Origin: Bacteroidales bacterium
Lineage (GTDB): Bacteria; Bacteroidota; Bacteroidia; Bacteroidales; VadinHA17
Assembly (NCBI GenBank): GCA_016709865.1
Contig: JADJLX010000003.1
Coordinates: forward strand, 434,001 to 498,000
Reading direction: 5' to 3'
DNA length: 64,000 nt
The notes beneath the pieces are model-generated. The model saw nothing but the letters and a program-made list of their open reading frames with translations, was not told where the DNA came from and did no database searches. Positions 43,254 to 51,681 of the stretch are shown piece after piece (the stretch's first letter is position 1; each line of letters starts with the position of its first letter). The translations under genes and the position numbers were made by a program.

Positions 43254-43300
43254 ATGTGAAATATTTTAATAAATTTTATTGTAAAATACCCCCTTTCCCG

Positions 43301-43316
43301 TCCCGCTTAAGCGGGA
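43301..43316. promoter_or_regulatory. 16-bp perfect palindrome in the fucI leader
   Basis: TCCCGCTTAAGCGGGA is its own reverse complement and lies 47 bp upstream of the fucI ATG, downstream of the predicted -7 box. It could be an operator for a fucose regulator or an RNA hairpin. It might instead be another dispersed repeat, since C-runs flank it. Confidence 0.4.
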
Positions 43317-43349
43317 AGCTTTGCATTCTGCAAGGGTATTGAACGTTAA

Positions 43350-43357
43350 CAAATATA
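43350..43357 (-). promoter_or_regulatory. Putative -7 box for fucI
   Basis: The minus strand reads TATATTTG, a full TAnnTTTG match, about 97 bp upstream of the fucI start. No clear -33 box accompanies it. Confidence 0.45.
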
Positions 43358-43470
43358 GATTTTTTTTAAAGAGTATACTGAACCATGGGTCTTAATTTTT
43401 GTTTGGTACTTATAATGGTTTTCATAACTTTATCATAATGAATTACTAAGAAGAATCACCGGACAAAAAG

Positions 43471-44568
43471 ATGAAAAATCAATTTATGAGAAGGCTTTCT
43501 ATATTTCTCTATTTTTTCTTAATGATGTCTGTTATTCCTGCGGTAGGGCAAAATGACACGACAGCTACTTCCAGAAGCAAAGCAGATTCACTCAATAAAA
43601 ACTTTCTGCTTTTTGGGAGTGATGAATTGCTTGAAGTGACAATGAGGCTTAACATAACAAAGTACATCAGGAAAAACACAAAAGAGCCAAGCCAGGATGC
43701 CGTTCTTACTTTTCATTTTAACGATAAAGATTCTCTTAATAAGAATGTCAGGGTCAAATACCGAGGTAAATTCCGCTTTGATAATTGTGGATTCCCTCCA
43801 ATGGAGATCAGTTTCAAAAACCACTTACATGCTTATTCCGACACAGACCGGGTTAAGAAGGTAAAGCTTGTTCCTCACTGTGATGCAGGAAACTCCAGCG
43901 ATGAATACGTTCTGAGAGAATACCTTGTATATAAATTATATAACATAATATCAGATACCAGTTATAATGTAAGATTGCTCAGAATAAAATATATAGATAC
44001 AGAGAACAAGAAAAAGCCAATAACCCAATATGGGATATTTATTGAGCCAAATAATATTCTTTCGCAAAGGATAAAAGCAAATGAGGTGGATGTAAAGAAT
44101 CTTACTCAAAGGTATATCAGGCCGGACATAATGGATAAAGTATCAATTTTCAATTACATGGTTTCAAACTGGGACTGGAACATACCTAATCTTCAGAATG
44201 TTACAGTATTTAAACCTTATTATGTTGCAAGTGCAGGTTCCGGAATTGTTGTTCCTTATGATTTTGACCTCAGTGGCATAGTCAGCCCCGATTATGTGGT
44301 TCTTCCTGAGGAATATGGTTTAAGATCCTCCCGCGACAGGATATTTCTGGGAATGTGCCGGACACGCGAAGTATTTAAAAAGGATCTTCAGTTCTTTCTG
44401 TCCAGGAAAAATGAAATGTATAAGACAGTAAATGATTTCCCATATATAAGCCCCAGGGCAAAAAAGGATATTATCAGTCTTCTTAACTCATTCTATTCCC
44501 AGCTGGAGAATGACAGGAGTCTGGAGTTCCTGATTGATTACCTGAAAAGTTCATGTAAGGAGCTTTAG
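43471..44568 (+). CDS. Exported protein, CotH-kinase-like
   Basis: A 365-residue protein with a cleavable signal peptide (MRRLSIFLYFFLMMSVIPAVG followed by QND, residues about 6-27). The mature part contains VRVKYRGKFRFDNCGFPPME, like the RG-K-R strand of CotH proteins. Further on, FNYMVSNWDWNIPNLQNV and VPYDFDLSGIV recall the CotH active-site segments (catalytic D and metal-binding DFD). CotH proteins are atypical kinases that phosphorylate secreted proteins; the match is partial and from memory. A 217 bp gap precedes it and 86 bp separate it from lipA. Function remains uncertain. Confidence 0.55.
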   Translation: MKNQFMRRLSIFLYFFLMMSVIPAVGQNDTTATSRSKADSLNKNFLLFGSDELLEVTMRLNITKYIRKNTKEPSQDAVLTFHFNDKDSLNKNVRVKYRGKFRFDNCGFPPMEISFKNHLHAYSDTDRVKKVKLVPHCDAGNSSDEYVLREYLVYKLYNIISDTSYNVRLLRIKYIDTENKKKPITQYGIFIEPNNILSQRIKANEVDVKNLTQRYIRPDIMDKVSIFNYMVSNWDWNIPNLQNVTVFKPYYVASAGSGIVVPYDFDLSGIVSPDYVVLPEEYGLRSSRDRIFLGMCRTREVFKKDLQFFLSRKNEMYKTVNDFPYISPRAKKDIISLLNSFYSQLENDRSLEFLIDYLKSSCKEL

Positions 44569-44654
44569 CAATACCGGGAAGTGAATAATCCTCATTTTAC
44601 TTTTTTCACTCTCCTTTTTTATACCTTTACTGCCTGTAAAATCAAAAAAATCTT

Positions 44655-45509
44655 ATGCAGAAAGGAAGACGCTTGCCGTCGTGGCTTAAGATGCAGAGAG
44701 CCAGTGGAGAAAACTACTCAATGGTGAAGCATATTGTGATTGAGAATCACTTGCATACAATTTGCACCAGCGGAAATTGCCCCAATATTGGCGAATGCTG
44801 GAATGCAGGTACAGCCACATTCATGATACTTGGTGATATCTGTACAAGGGCATGCAAATTCTGCGCAACAAAGACCGGAAAACCTCTTCCTCCAGAGCCT
44901 AATGAGCCCGACAGACTCGCCGGTTCCATAAAAAGCATGAAACTTAAACATTGCGTCATTACCTCAGTCGATCGTGACGATCTTCCCGATGGAGGTGCTT
45001 CTGTATGGGCTGAGACAATAAGACGTGTCAAAGAGGTTAATCCTCATATTACAATGGAGACACTCATACCTGATTTTGACGGGAAGGCTGAAAATATTCA
45101 GAAAATAATCGACGCCGGTCCTGATGTAATATCCCATAATGTCGAAACAGTAGAGCGATTAACTCCGGTTATCCGTACCAGGGCAAAATACGACAAAAGC
45201 CTTGGTGTTCTCAGATATATCTCCCAAAATGGGAAAGTAGCCAAATCAGGTTTTATGCTTGGTCTGGGTGAAAGTGAAGAGGAGGTAATTCGTACAATAA
45301 AAGATATTTATGATACCGGATGTAAGATCCTGACTATCGGACAATATCTTCAGCCAGGAAAGGATTATATGGAAGTGGTTGAATATATAGCTCCTGAAAA
45401 ATTTGAAGAATACCGGATTGAAGCCCTGAAGACAGGATTCGAATTTGTTGAAAGCAGTCCACTGGTTAGGTCTTCTTTTCATGCCGAAAATCATGTAAAG
45501 GCCAGATAA
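44655..45509 (+). CDS. lipA: Lipoyl synthase
   Basis: A 284-residue radical SAM enzyme that inserts two sulfurs into octanoyl groups on lipoyl domains. The auxiliary cluster cysteines are C37, C42 and C48 (CTSGNCPNIGEC). The radical SAM cluster cysteines are C63, C67 and C70 (CTRACKFC). The C-terminal RSSFHAE contains the serine that ligates the auxiliary cluster. It is shorter than E. coli LipA (321) because the N-terminal extension is reduced. It directly precedes lipB, as expected for partners of lipoate synthesis. Confidence 0.97.
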   Translation: MQKGRRLPSWLKMQRASGENYSMVKHIVIENHLHTICTSGNCPNIGECWNAGTATFMILGDICTRACKFCATKTGKPLPPEPNEPDRLAGSIKSMKLKHCVITSVDRDDLPDGGASVWAETIRRVKEVNPHITMETLIPDFDGKAENIQKIIDAGPDVISHNVETVERLTPVIRTRAKYDKSLGVLRYISQNGKVAKSGFMLGLGESEEEVIRTIKDIYDTGCKILTIGQYLQPGKDYMEVVEYIAPEKFEEYRIEALKTGFEFVESSPLVRSSFHAENHVKAR

Positions 45510-45547
45510 ATTGATTATATTAGCACAACTTAACAGGAGAATTCGAA

Positions 45548-46258
45548 TTGAGCTATAGCGTTGTATATAAGGATATTGGATTAAAGGATTATAAAGAAAC
45601 CTGGGATTTTCAGACAGAAATCTTTAACAGACTGGTCGAAAGCAAAAAACAGGGTAACCGGGAATCAGATTCCGGGGGGAAGTCATTGCCCGGGACTTTA
45701 ATATTCGTCGAACATCCTCATGTTTATACACTTGGCAAAAGCGGTTCTGAAAATAACCTTCTTCTTGACTATATTCAGCTCAGGGCAAAGGATGCTTCAT
45801 TTTATAAGATTGACAGGGGAGGTGATATTACTTATCACGGTCCCGGTCAGATAGTAGGTTACCCGATTTTTGATCTTGAAGTCATAAAAGTTGGATTGAA
45901 AGAGTATATTTTCGGGCTCGAAGAGGCTATTATTAAAACAGTTGGCGAGCTTGGGATTATTGCATCGAGGCTTGAAGGGGGAACAGGCGTGTGGCTTGAA
46001 CCGGATATACCCGGAAAAGCAAGAAAAATATGTGCAATAGGAGTCAAAGCCAGCCGGTATATTACAATGCATGGTTTCGCATTCAATGTTAATACAGATC
46101 TGACGTACTTTAATAATATAAATCCATGCGGGTTTACAGATAAAGGGGTCACTTCACTTGAAAAGGAGCTGGGAGTAAAGCAGGATATTGATCTGATTAA
46201 AAAGATAGTCAGGAAAAACCTGCAGGAAGTTTTTAAACTTGAATGGGAGAATCAGTAA
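45548..46258 (+). CDS. lipB: Octanoyl-ACP:protein octanoyltransferase
   Basis: A 236-residue enzyme that transfers octanoate from ACP to lipoyl domains, the step before LipA. The family core RGGDITYHGPGQIVGYP is present, then GVKASRYITMHGFAFNVN with the catalytic lysine, and INPCGFTDKGVTSL with the catalytic cysteine. The start is TTG at 45548: no ATG or GTG precedes the conserved region, and AGGAGA lies 7 nt upstream as a Shine-Dalgarno sequence, unusual for this window. A hydrophilic segment (KKQGNRESDSGGKSLPG) near residues 33-50 is probably a surface loop. The stop is 3 bp before recJ. Confidence 0.95.
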   Translation: MSYSVVYKDIGLKDYKETWDFQTEIFNRLVESKKQGNRESDSGGKSLPGTLIFVEHPHVYTLGKSGSENNLLLDYIQLRAKDASFYKIDRGGDITYHGPGQIVGYPIFDLEVIKVGLKEYIFGLEEAIIKTVGELGIIASRLEGGTGVWLEPDIPGKARKICAIGVKASRYITMHGFAFNVNTDLTYFNNINPCGFTDKGVTSLEKELGVKQDIDLIKKIVRKNLQEVFKLEWENQ

Positions 46259-46261
46259 AGG

Positions 46262-47983
46262 ATGGAAAAGAGATGGGTGGTTAAGGAAAGAGGAGAGACG
46301 GCAGTTGTAAAACAGCTTGCCGGAGCCCTTGGTGTGTCGGATTCTCTTGCTAACCTTATGGTTCAGAGAAGTATCACCTCTGCAGACGAGGCAAAAGCTT
46401 TTTTTAATCCAAGCCTCGATTACCTGCACGATCCCTTCCAGATGAAGGATATGAATATTGCGGTCGACAGAATATCCACTGCAATAAAGAAAAATGAGAG
46501 GATCCTGGTTTATGGCGATTATGACGTAGACGGAACAACAGCTGTTGCTCTTATGTATTCGTTTCTGAAGGACCAGTACTCCAATGTTGAATACTATATA
46601 CCGGACAGATATAAAGAGGGTTATGGCGTCTCATTCCAGGGTCTTGATTTTGCATATCAGAATAACTGCAAGGTTGTAATCACCCTTGACTGTGGTATTA
46701 AAGCTGTCGAAAAAGTAAAATATGCACGCACTAAAGGACTTGATGTTATTATTTGCGATCATCACCTGCCGGGAGATGAGATTCCCAAGGCACTAGCTGT
46801 ACTTGACCCTAAACAGCCATCATGCAATTATCCGTATAAAGAATTGTCAGGGTGCGGTGTAGGATTCAAACTTATTCAGGCATACGCAAGAGTGCATGGC
46901 ATCCCATTCAGTGCTATAGCTCATTACCTCGATCTTGTTGCTGTAAGCATAGCATCTGATATAGTACCAATTACAGGCGAAAACAGGGTGATGGCCTATT
47001 TTGGACTGAAAAGGCTGAATGAATCGCCCCGGACAGGTCTCAAAGAGCTGATACGTGAGGCTGAAGTTACAAGAGCACTTACAATCGAGGATGTTGTCTT
47101 TAAAATCGGACCGCGTATAAATGCTGCCGGTAGAATGGAAACAGGCAGTAAGGCTGTTGACCTTCTTGTTTCAAGCGACATCGGACTGGCGACAGGAATT
47201 AGTAAAGAGATCAATAATTTCAATATCGAAAGGCGAACTGTCGACAGAAGCATAACAACCGAAGCGATGCGGATGATTTCTGATGACCAGCGTACTGTTA
47301 ATTCAAGAACTACTGTTCTGTATAATCCGCATTGGAAAAAAGGAGTTATCGGTATTGTGGCATCAAGGTTGATAGAAACATATTACCGGCCAACCGTAAT
47401 CCTCACCGAATCAAATGGTTTTGCAACCGGCTCAGCCAGATCTGTGCAGGGGTATGATCTCTATGCTGCAATTGAAGCCTGCAGCGATCTGCTTGAGAGT
47501 TTCGGAGGACATATGTTTGCAGCAGGATTAACGCTGAAAAAAGAAAATATCAGACCTTTCATGGAGAGGTTCGAACAATATGTAAACAGTACAATCCTTG
47601 ATGAACAGCTTGTTCCCAGGATCTTTATCGATACTGAATTATCATTCTCGGAGATAAATGAAGATTTCTTCAAGACTATGAGCCAGTTCCAGCCTTTCGG
47701 TCCGGAAAATATGTCGCCAGTTTTTATTTCGAGAAATGTTTTTGACACAGGCTCGGGGCGTATGGTCGGATCGAGCGGCGAACATCTTAAACTTGATCTC
47801 TGCCAGGAATCAACCGGACAGAAAAGTTTTTCTGCAATTGCTTTCGGACAGGCTAACCACTTTGAATATATTAAGGGAGGAAACCCGTTTGATATTTGTT
47901 ATTCTCTGGAGATGAATGAGTTCAGAGGGAACAGGAATCTGCAGCTGAATGTCAGGGACATTAAGACGCCAGGTGAAAAGTAA
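46262..47983 (+). CDS. recJ: Single-stranded-DNA-specific exonuclease RecJ
   Basis: A 573-residue 5'-3' exonuclease of the DHH superfamily acting in recombination and mismatch repair. Motifs are YGDYDVDGTT (84-93), an aspartate at 143 (TLDCGIK), DHH at 166-168 (IICDHHLPG), and the DHHA1 domain with GSARSVQGYDLYAAI and FGGHMFAAG. The C-terminal OB-fold region contains FQPFGPENMSP. E. coli RecJ has 577 residues. It starts 3 bp after lipB and probably shares its transcript. Confidence 0.95.
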   Translation: MEKRWVVKERGETAVVKQLAGALGVSDSLANLMVQRSITSADEAKAFFNPSLDYLHDPFQMKDMNIAVDRISTAIKKNERILVYGDYDVDGTTAVALMYSFLKDQYSNVEYYIPDRYKEGYGVSFQGLDFAYQNNCKVVITLDCGIKAVEKVKYARTKGLDVIICDHHLPGDEIPKALAVLDPKQPSCNYPYKELSGCGVGFKLIQAYARVHGIPFSAIAHYLDLVAVSIASDIVPITGENRVMAYFGLKRLNESPRTGLKELIREAEVTRALTIEDVVFKIGPRINAAGRMETGSKAVDLLVSSDIGLATGISKEINNFNIERRTVDRSITTEAMRMISDDQRTVNSRTTVLYNPHWKKGVIGIVASRLIETYYRPTVILTESNGFATGSARSVQGYDLYAAIEACSDLLESFGGHMFAAGLTLKKENIRPFMERFEQYVNSTILDEQLVPRIFIDTELSFSEINEDFFKTMSQFQPFGPENMSPVFISRNVFDTGSGRMVGSSGEHLKLDLCQESTGQKSFSAIAFGQANHFEYIKGGNPFDICYSLEMNEFRGNRNLQLNVRDIKTPGEK

Positions 47984-48009
47984 GGAGTGAGGTAAGAGGA
48001 GTGAGGTGT

Positions 48010-48121
48010 GAGAGGAGGGTAACTCCGTGAAACTCCATGCTCTCTGTGTCTCCGTGGTAGAATAAATGCACAGGGCATAGAGATCAGAGCATTGTGAAAA
48101 GCGTATAGCGTATAGCGTATA
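48010..48121. repeat. CTCTGTG-type repeat and GCGTATA tandem repeat
   Basis: The recJ-to-barrel gap (convergent) holds purine-rich GGAGTGAGGT repeats, then AACTCCGTGAAACTCC and CTCTCTGTGTCTCCGTGG, a degenerate member of the CTCTGTG family. It ends with three exact copies of GCGTATA (48101-48121). No gene is present. Confidence 0.6.
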
Positions 48122-48130
48122 GAATAGAGC

Positions 48131-50101
48131 TTAGAACAGGATTTTTATCTGAAATTTTAATTCCTCCTTATTTTCATTTTTTAAATCACTGTTGGTCCGG
48201 GAGGTAATCCCATATTTAAACCTGATTTCTGCTGAATCGCTAAAATCCCATTTAATCATAATATAACTCCGGCTGCCTTCACCCGATAGCGCAGGAATAC
48301 TGAAGCTGTATAGCAGATCATTCTCATAGGCATAGATTCTTGAGTCCCAGGTATCGGTTTTAAACATGCAGTATCTCAGCCAAAGGGAGAGAGGGATTCT
48401 TTTAAACCTGCAAATTATATCCTGTGCTAAAAGCATTCCCCTGCTGCCCGACGGATCAGCAATTTTATACTCAATTCTCGTCCCGGTTGTCAGATAATCA
48501 TAAAGGGTGTATCTTACTGAACCTCTTACAGATCTTGAAATGTTTTCCTGTTGCGGAGGGATCCCTCCGGTCTCATTCAGATCTGTTATTGTTAATCTGT
48601 AATTATACAATCCCTCAATTGTAAGCTTTTCGGTTGGAAGGAATCTGACTCTCAGCTCCTGTTTTATACCATGCGACGGAGAGCTTGTTCTGTATTTCAG
48701 CCAGGCGATATTATGCAAATCGACACCTCCGGAAATGAACAGATGTTTTGCTGCTTCGAATGTGAAATTTCCTGTAATTCCGCGTTCGCTGCCATTTGCT
48801 GAACCGGCTGATGGACCTTTCCCATGCAGACTGGTAAATCCGGAATGATAGTCACGGAAAAGGAAATTTACACTCAGCCTGTCTGAAGGTCTCATTGTAA
48901 CGCCTTGAATAACAGCATGTTTAAACGACTCATTTACAGACACTTCGCCAAACAGCAGTATTCTTTTAATGAGACTGTTATAATAAATTGTATACAGTGA
49001 ATTTCTGTCTCCCCTGTAATCAAAAAGATCTTCAGGGATCTTGTCTTTTTGAATCAGCGGTAATGACAGCCTGTCCTCTGACCAGGAGAACCCAACCCTG
49101 AGATTAGAGAAATTACAAGTCAGATTTATTCCGTAAGCCAGATCGGTGACGGCATCTTTCTTTAATAATGAAGAGTTGGATGTGTGCAGTCCTGACGTGT
49201 AAAAGTTCTCAATCCTGTCAACCGATGACCCATTTGATGAATAAGATGAAGCATCGATGCGGTTCCCTGACCAGATGGCGGAGAATGACAAATTTTTATA
49301 AGCTAATTCGGCAGCAGTACCCCTGAAAAAGTTATTCTCATCGGCAGAGGTATAGGGCCTTATCTCATTTCTGGCAGACATATACCCCGGGGCAGAGAGG
49401 GAGAGGCCTCTTCTTATGCCGGTATTGATATTTGTACCCTGTCCGAAGCTGGCAGAGAAGTCACCGATTATTATCCGCCGGATTATTCCTTTCCCGGTAA
49501 AAGCAATATGGGCTGACATGAAATCAGGGAGCGGAGGGGATCCTGATAATAGTTTTTCTCCGGGATCTTTCTCTAAAGTTAATCCACCACTTATTCTTCC
49601 TGAAATAAATTTGTATTTGGTTAGTATTCTGACAGATGAACCGGGATATGTTGTGTCTTTATCTGATGGTTTATCAGAAATATTTGTAATAAGTGTATTT
49701 CTGAAGCGGGCAGAGTCGGAGTTTATCTTAAGCTTGTCGTCGAGGATTATGAAAGAAGATAAGAGCTCAACAGTTTCTTTATCGAACCCGGGGATATTGG
49801 CAAGCTCAAACAAAGAGAGGACCTTACCTGAGGAATGGATATAATCGGCGAGTGCTTTAACCTGGAAATCAGAGAGGAAGAATAGTCTGGAAAGCTCTTC
49901 TTCTCCTGAAGAATTAATCCTTACCGGTTCATCTGCAAGCTCCTGTAGCCGTTCGACATATGTTGCAACAGCCTCAGGATCATTTTCATCGGCGGCAAGC
50001 TCCTCTGCAATAGAAGTTATAATCTGCGAAAGATTTACTTCCTGACTGAAGCCGTAATGAGAAAATAGTAAAAGATTTAATATCAGTAAAAAGCGTTTCA
50101 T
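48131..50101 (-). CDS. Outer-membrane beta-barrel protein with helix-hairpin-helix motifs
   Basis: A 656-residue exported protein. A signal peptide (residues 1-19, ending GFSQ) precedes two ComEA-like helix-hairpin-helix motifs: about 61-92 (INSSGEEELSRLFFLSDFQ) and about 96-118 (LFELANIPGFDKETVELL). From about 150 to the end, alternating strands and a C-terminal aromatic residue (FQIKILF) indicate an outer-membrane beta barrel. Helix-hairpin-helix motifs often bind DNA non-specifically, and ComEA is the periplasmic DNA receptor in competence. A role in DNA handling at the outer membrane is therefore possible but unproven. A second barrel gene lies upstream, with a GxxExxY gene in between. 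Confidence 0.78.
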   Translation of the reverse strand: MKRFLLILNLLLFSHYGFSQEVNLSQIITSIAEELAADENDPEAVATYVERLQELADEPVRINSSGEEELSRLFFLSDFQVKALADYIHSSGKVLSLFELANIPGFDKETVELLSSFIILDDKLKINSDSARFRNTLITNISDKPSDKDTTYPGSSVRILTKYKFISGRISGGLTLEKDPGEKLLSGSPPLPDFMSAHIAFTGKGIIRRIIIGDFSASFGQGTNINTGIRRGLSLSAPGYMSARNEIRPYTSADENNFFRGTAAELAYKNLSFSAIWSGNRIDASSYSSNGSSVDRIENFYTSGLHTSNSSLLKKDAVTDLAYGINLTCNFSNLRVGFSWSEDRLSLPLIQKDKIPEDLFDYRGDRNSLYTIYYNSLIKRILLFGEVSVNESFKHAVIQGVTMRPSDRLSVNFLFRDYHSGFTSLHGKGPSAGSANGSERGITGNFTFEAAKHLFISGGVDLHNIAWLKYRTSSPSHGIKQELRVRFLPTEKLTIEGLYNYRLTITDLNETGGIPPQQENISRSVRGSVRYTLYDYLTTGTRIEYKIADPSGSRGMLLAQDIICRFKRIPLSLWLRYCMFKTDTWDSRIYAYENDLLYSFSIPALSGEGSRSYIMIKWDFSDSAEIRFKYGITSRTNSDLKNENKEELKFQIKILF

Positions 50102-50133
50102 TATTGTACTAGATCCTAACTCATTGATTCTTT

Positions 50134-50194
50134 TTGTTACACAGAGTTACACAGAGGCCTTCGACAAGCTCAGTTTAACACAGAGTTGCACAGA
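50134..50194. repeat. CACAGAG repeats with an embedded TTCGACAAGCTCAG motif
   Basis: TTACACAGAG occurs twice (50137-50156), followed by CCTTCGACAAGCTCAG and then two more ACAGAG units (AACACAGAG, TGCACAGAG). It lies directly downstream of the GxxExxY gene; the mirrored CTCTGTG form lies on the gene's other side at 50596. Confidence 0.7.
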
Positions 50195-50196
50195 GA

Positions 50197-50568
50197 TTAG
50201 ATTCGGTATCTCCTGATTCCATTTCTTAGGACAGTCACATTGAAATTTATTAGTAATCCAACTGATTTACCTGCAAATTTCATATAGGTAAGAATCTGTG
50301 CTTCATGAACCGGATTTATTGCATCAACAGCTTTTAACTCTACAACTACTGAATTCTCAATAAGCAAATCTATACGATAACCACACTCTAGTTTTATTTC
50401 TTTATAGACAACAGGTGCAGGCTGTTGTCTTTTGATTACTAAGTCTTTCTTTGATAGCTCATAAGCAAGACATTCTTCATACGCAGATTCAAGTAATCCG
50501 GGTCCCAGGTTTCTATGCACTTCAATTGCACAACCTATTACCTCTTTTGTTATTTCATTTATTTCCAT
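50197..50568 (-). CDS. GxxExxY family protein
   Basis: A 123-residue protein carrying the family-defining motif in GPGLLESAYEECLAYEL. Other conserved parts are EVIGCAIEVHRNLGPG, YRIDLLIENSVVVELKAVD (a PD-(D/E)XK nuclease-like core with D and ExK) and AQILTYMKFAGKSVGLLINFN. The function is not known experimentally as far as I recall; the fold suggests nucleic-acid cleavage or binding. It is bracketed by inverted CACAGAG/CTCTGTG repeats and interrupts two co-oriented outer-membrane protein genes, which suggests mobility. Confidence 0.88.
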   Translation of the reverse strand: MEINEITKEVIGCAIEVHRNLGPGLLESAYEECLAYELSKKDLVIKRQQPAPVVYKEIKLECGYRIDLLIENSVVVELKAVDAINPVHEAQILTYMKFAGKSVGLLINFNVTVLRNGIRRYRI

Positions 50569-50595
50569 ATACTTACTTTGTTTTTAGATTTCTTC

Positions 50596-50645
50596 TCAGT
50601 GTAACTCTGTGAATCCTCTGTGTCTCTCTGTGTCAGTTCTTCCTT
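50596..50645. repeat. CTCTGTG repeats upstream of the GxxExxY gene
   Basis: GTGTAACTCTGTGAATCCTC is followed by TGTGTCTCTCTGTGTCAGTT and CTTCC. It is the same unit as the left halves of the elements at 51577 and 56139, and inverted relative to the CACAGAG copies at 50134. Confidence 0.7.
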
Positions 50646-50688
50646 TTTTAAATCTCCCATACATTCTTTGTGGTTAACGGATTTCATT

Positions 50689-51516
50689 TTAATGGATTTT
50701 GAAGATTAATGAAGCTGATGATGTAACTCCAAGTTTATCATGTGTTCTGAAGCCAAGATCGATCATGACGATTTTAGTAAGGTATCCCAATCCGAAACTG
50801 AATGAGTTGTTTTCAGTGCAGAACCCGCCTCTGATCCATATGTTTTTTGAAGCCTCATAGTCAAGGCCTGTCCTTATAATTAGATTTCTCCCGGTACTCA
50901 TCTCGGCCTCAATACCTGCAAAAAGTGTCTCACTAAGGTTTGTTCCCAGGCCAGTTCTGAGTATTGAAGGCACTGAAGTTTTTCTAATTGAGTTTGGGAC
51001 AGGATTAAAGAGATGAATGCCAATGCTTATATTATCAGAAGGCGTCAGAAGTAATCCGGCTTCACATGTTAAAAACTGATTATTACTGTATTCTCCTGGA
51101 GTTCTTTCAGAGAAATAGTCAACCTGGATTCCCGCTGAGAGTTTGTCTGCAAGTTTCAATCCGCAGGCTAATCCTGCCAGGTCCCTTTTAAAGTCTGTAT
51201 ATCCGAAATGAGAGTAAATTGCTCCAATAGAAGCTTTCCCGGCCGGTACTATAATTCCGGCACTGCTTGTTCCGAGTTCTCTGATCCCGAACCTGTTCTC
51301 ATAATTGAATCCTGCCGAAAATGATTTACTGTAAGCAAGAGAAGCCTGGTTGTGAAAAGAGGACCAGAACGATCTTTTCATGACACATGAGTATCCCATT
51401 CCTGCTTCACCGGCTCCGGCATACTGACGATAAGGATCATCGCCTGAGGCGGTTAAAGAGAGAAAAATAAAACAGAGAGAAACAGATATTTTCAGCAGCG
51501 AGCTCAACTGTTTCAA
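50689..51516 (-). CDS. Putative outer-membrane beta-barrel protein
   Basis: A 275-residue exported protein. A signal peptide (about residues 1-24, LLKISVSLCFIFLSLTASG) is followed by YAGAGEAGMGYSCVMKRSFW and NQASLAYSKSFSAGFNYENRF, the start seen in PorV/PorQ and FadL-like barrels of Bacteroidota. Regular amphipathic strands run to the C-terminus (ASLIFKIH). It is shorter than PorV, so no specific name is given. It points the same way as the helix-hairpin-helix barrel gene; from memory the two types often neighbour each other in this phylum. Confidence 0.65.
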   Translation of the reverse strand: MKQLSSLLKISVSLCFIFLSLTASGDDPYRQYAGAGEAGMGYSCVMKRSFWSSFHNQASLAYSKSFSAGFNYENRFGIRELGTSSAGIIVPAGKASIGAIYSHFGYTDFKRDLAGLACGLKLADKLSAGIQVDYFSERTPGEYSNNQFLTCEAGLLLTPSDNISIGIHLFNPVPNSIRKTSVPSILRTGLGTNLSETLFAGIEAEMSTGRNLIIRTGLDYEASKNIWIRGGFCTENNSFSFGLGYLTKIVMIDLGFRTHDKLGVTSSASLIFKIH

Positions 51517-51576
51517 AATTGTACCCTAAGATACAAAAAAAATCAATTCTGGAAACAGAAATAATGATTTTCAATA

Positions 51577-51677
51577 ACTCTGTGTTCCTCTGTGACTTCT
51601 CTGTGTAACTCTGTGTCAGTTCTTCATTTTTTTGTTACACAGAGAGACACTGAGGATCCACAGAGATCCACAGAGCA
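51577..51677. repeat. Quasi-palindromic CTCTGTG/CACAGAG element
   Basis: About 100 bp. The left half is built of CTCTGTG units (ACTCTGTGTTCCTCTGTGAC, then TTCTCTGTGTAACTCTGTGT), the centre is CAGTTCTTCATTTTTTTG, and the right half of CACAGAG units (TTACACAGAGAGACACTGAG, then GATCCACAGAGATCCACAGA). CTCTGTGTAA can pair with TTACACAGAG. It nearly duplicates the element at 56139-56234. Confidence 0.8.
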
Positions 51678-51681
51678 AATC

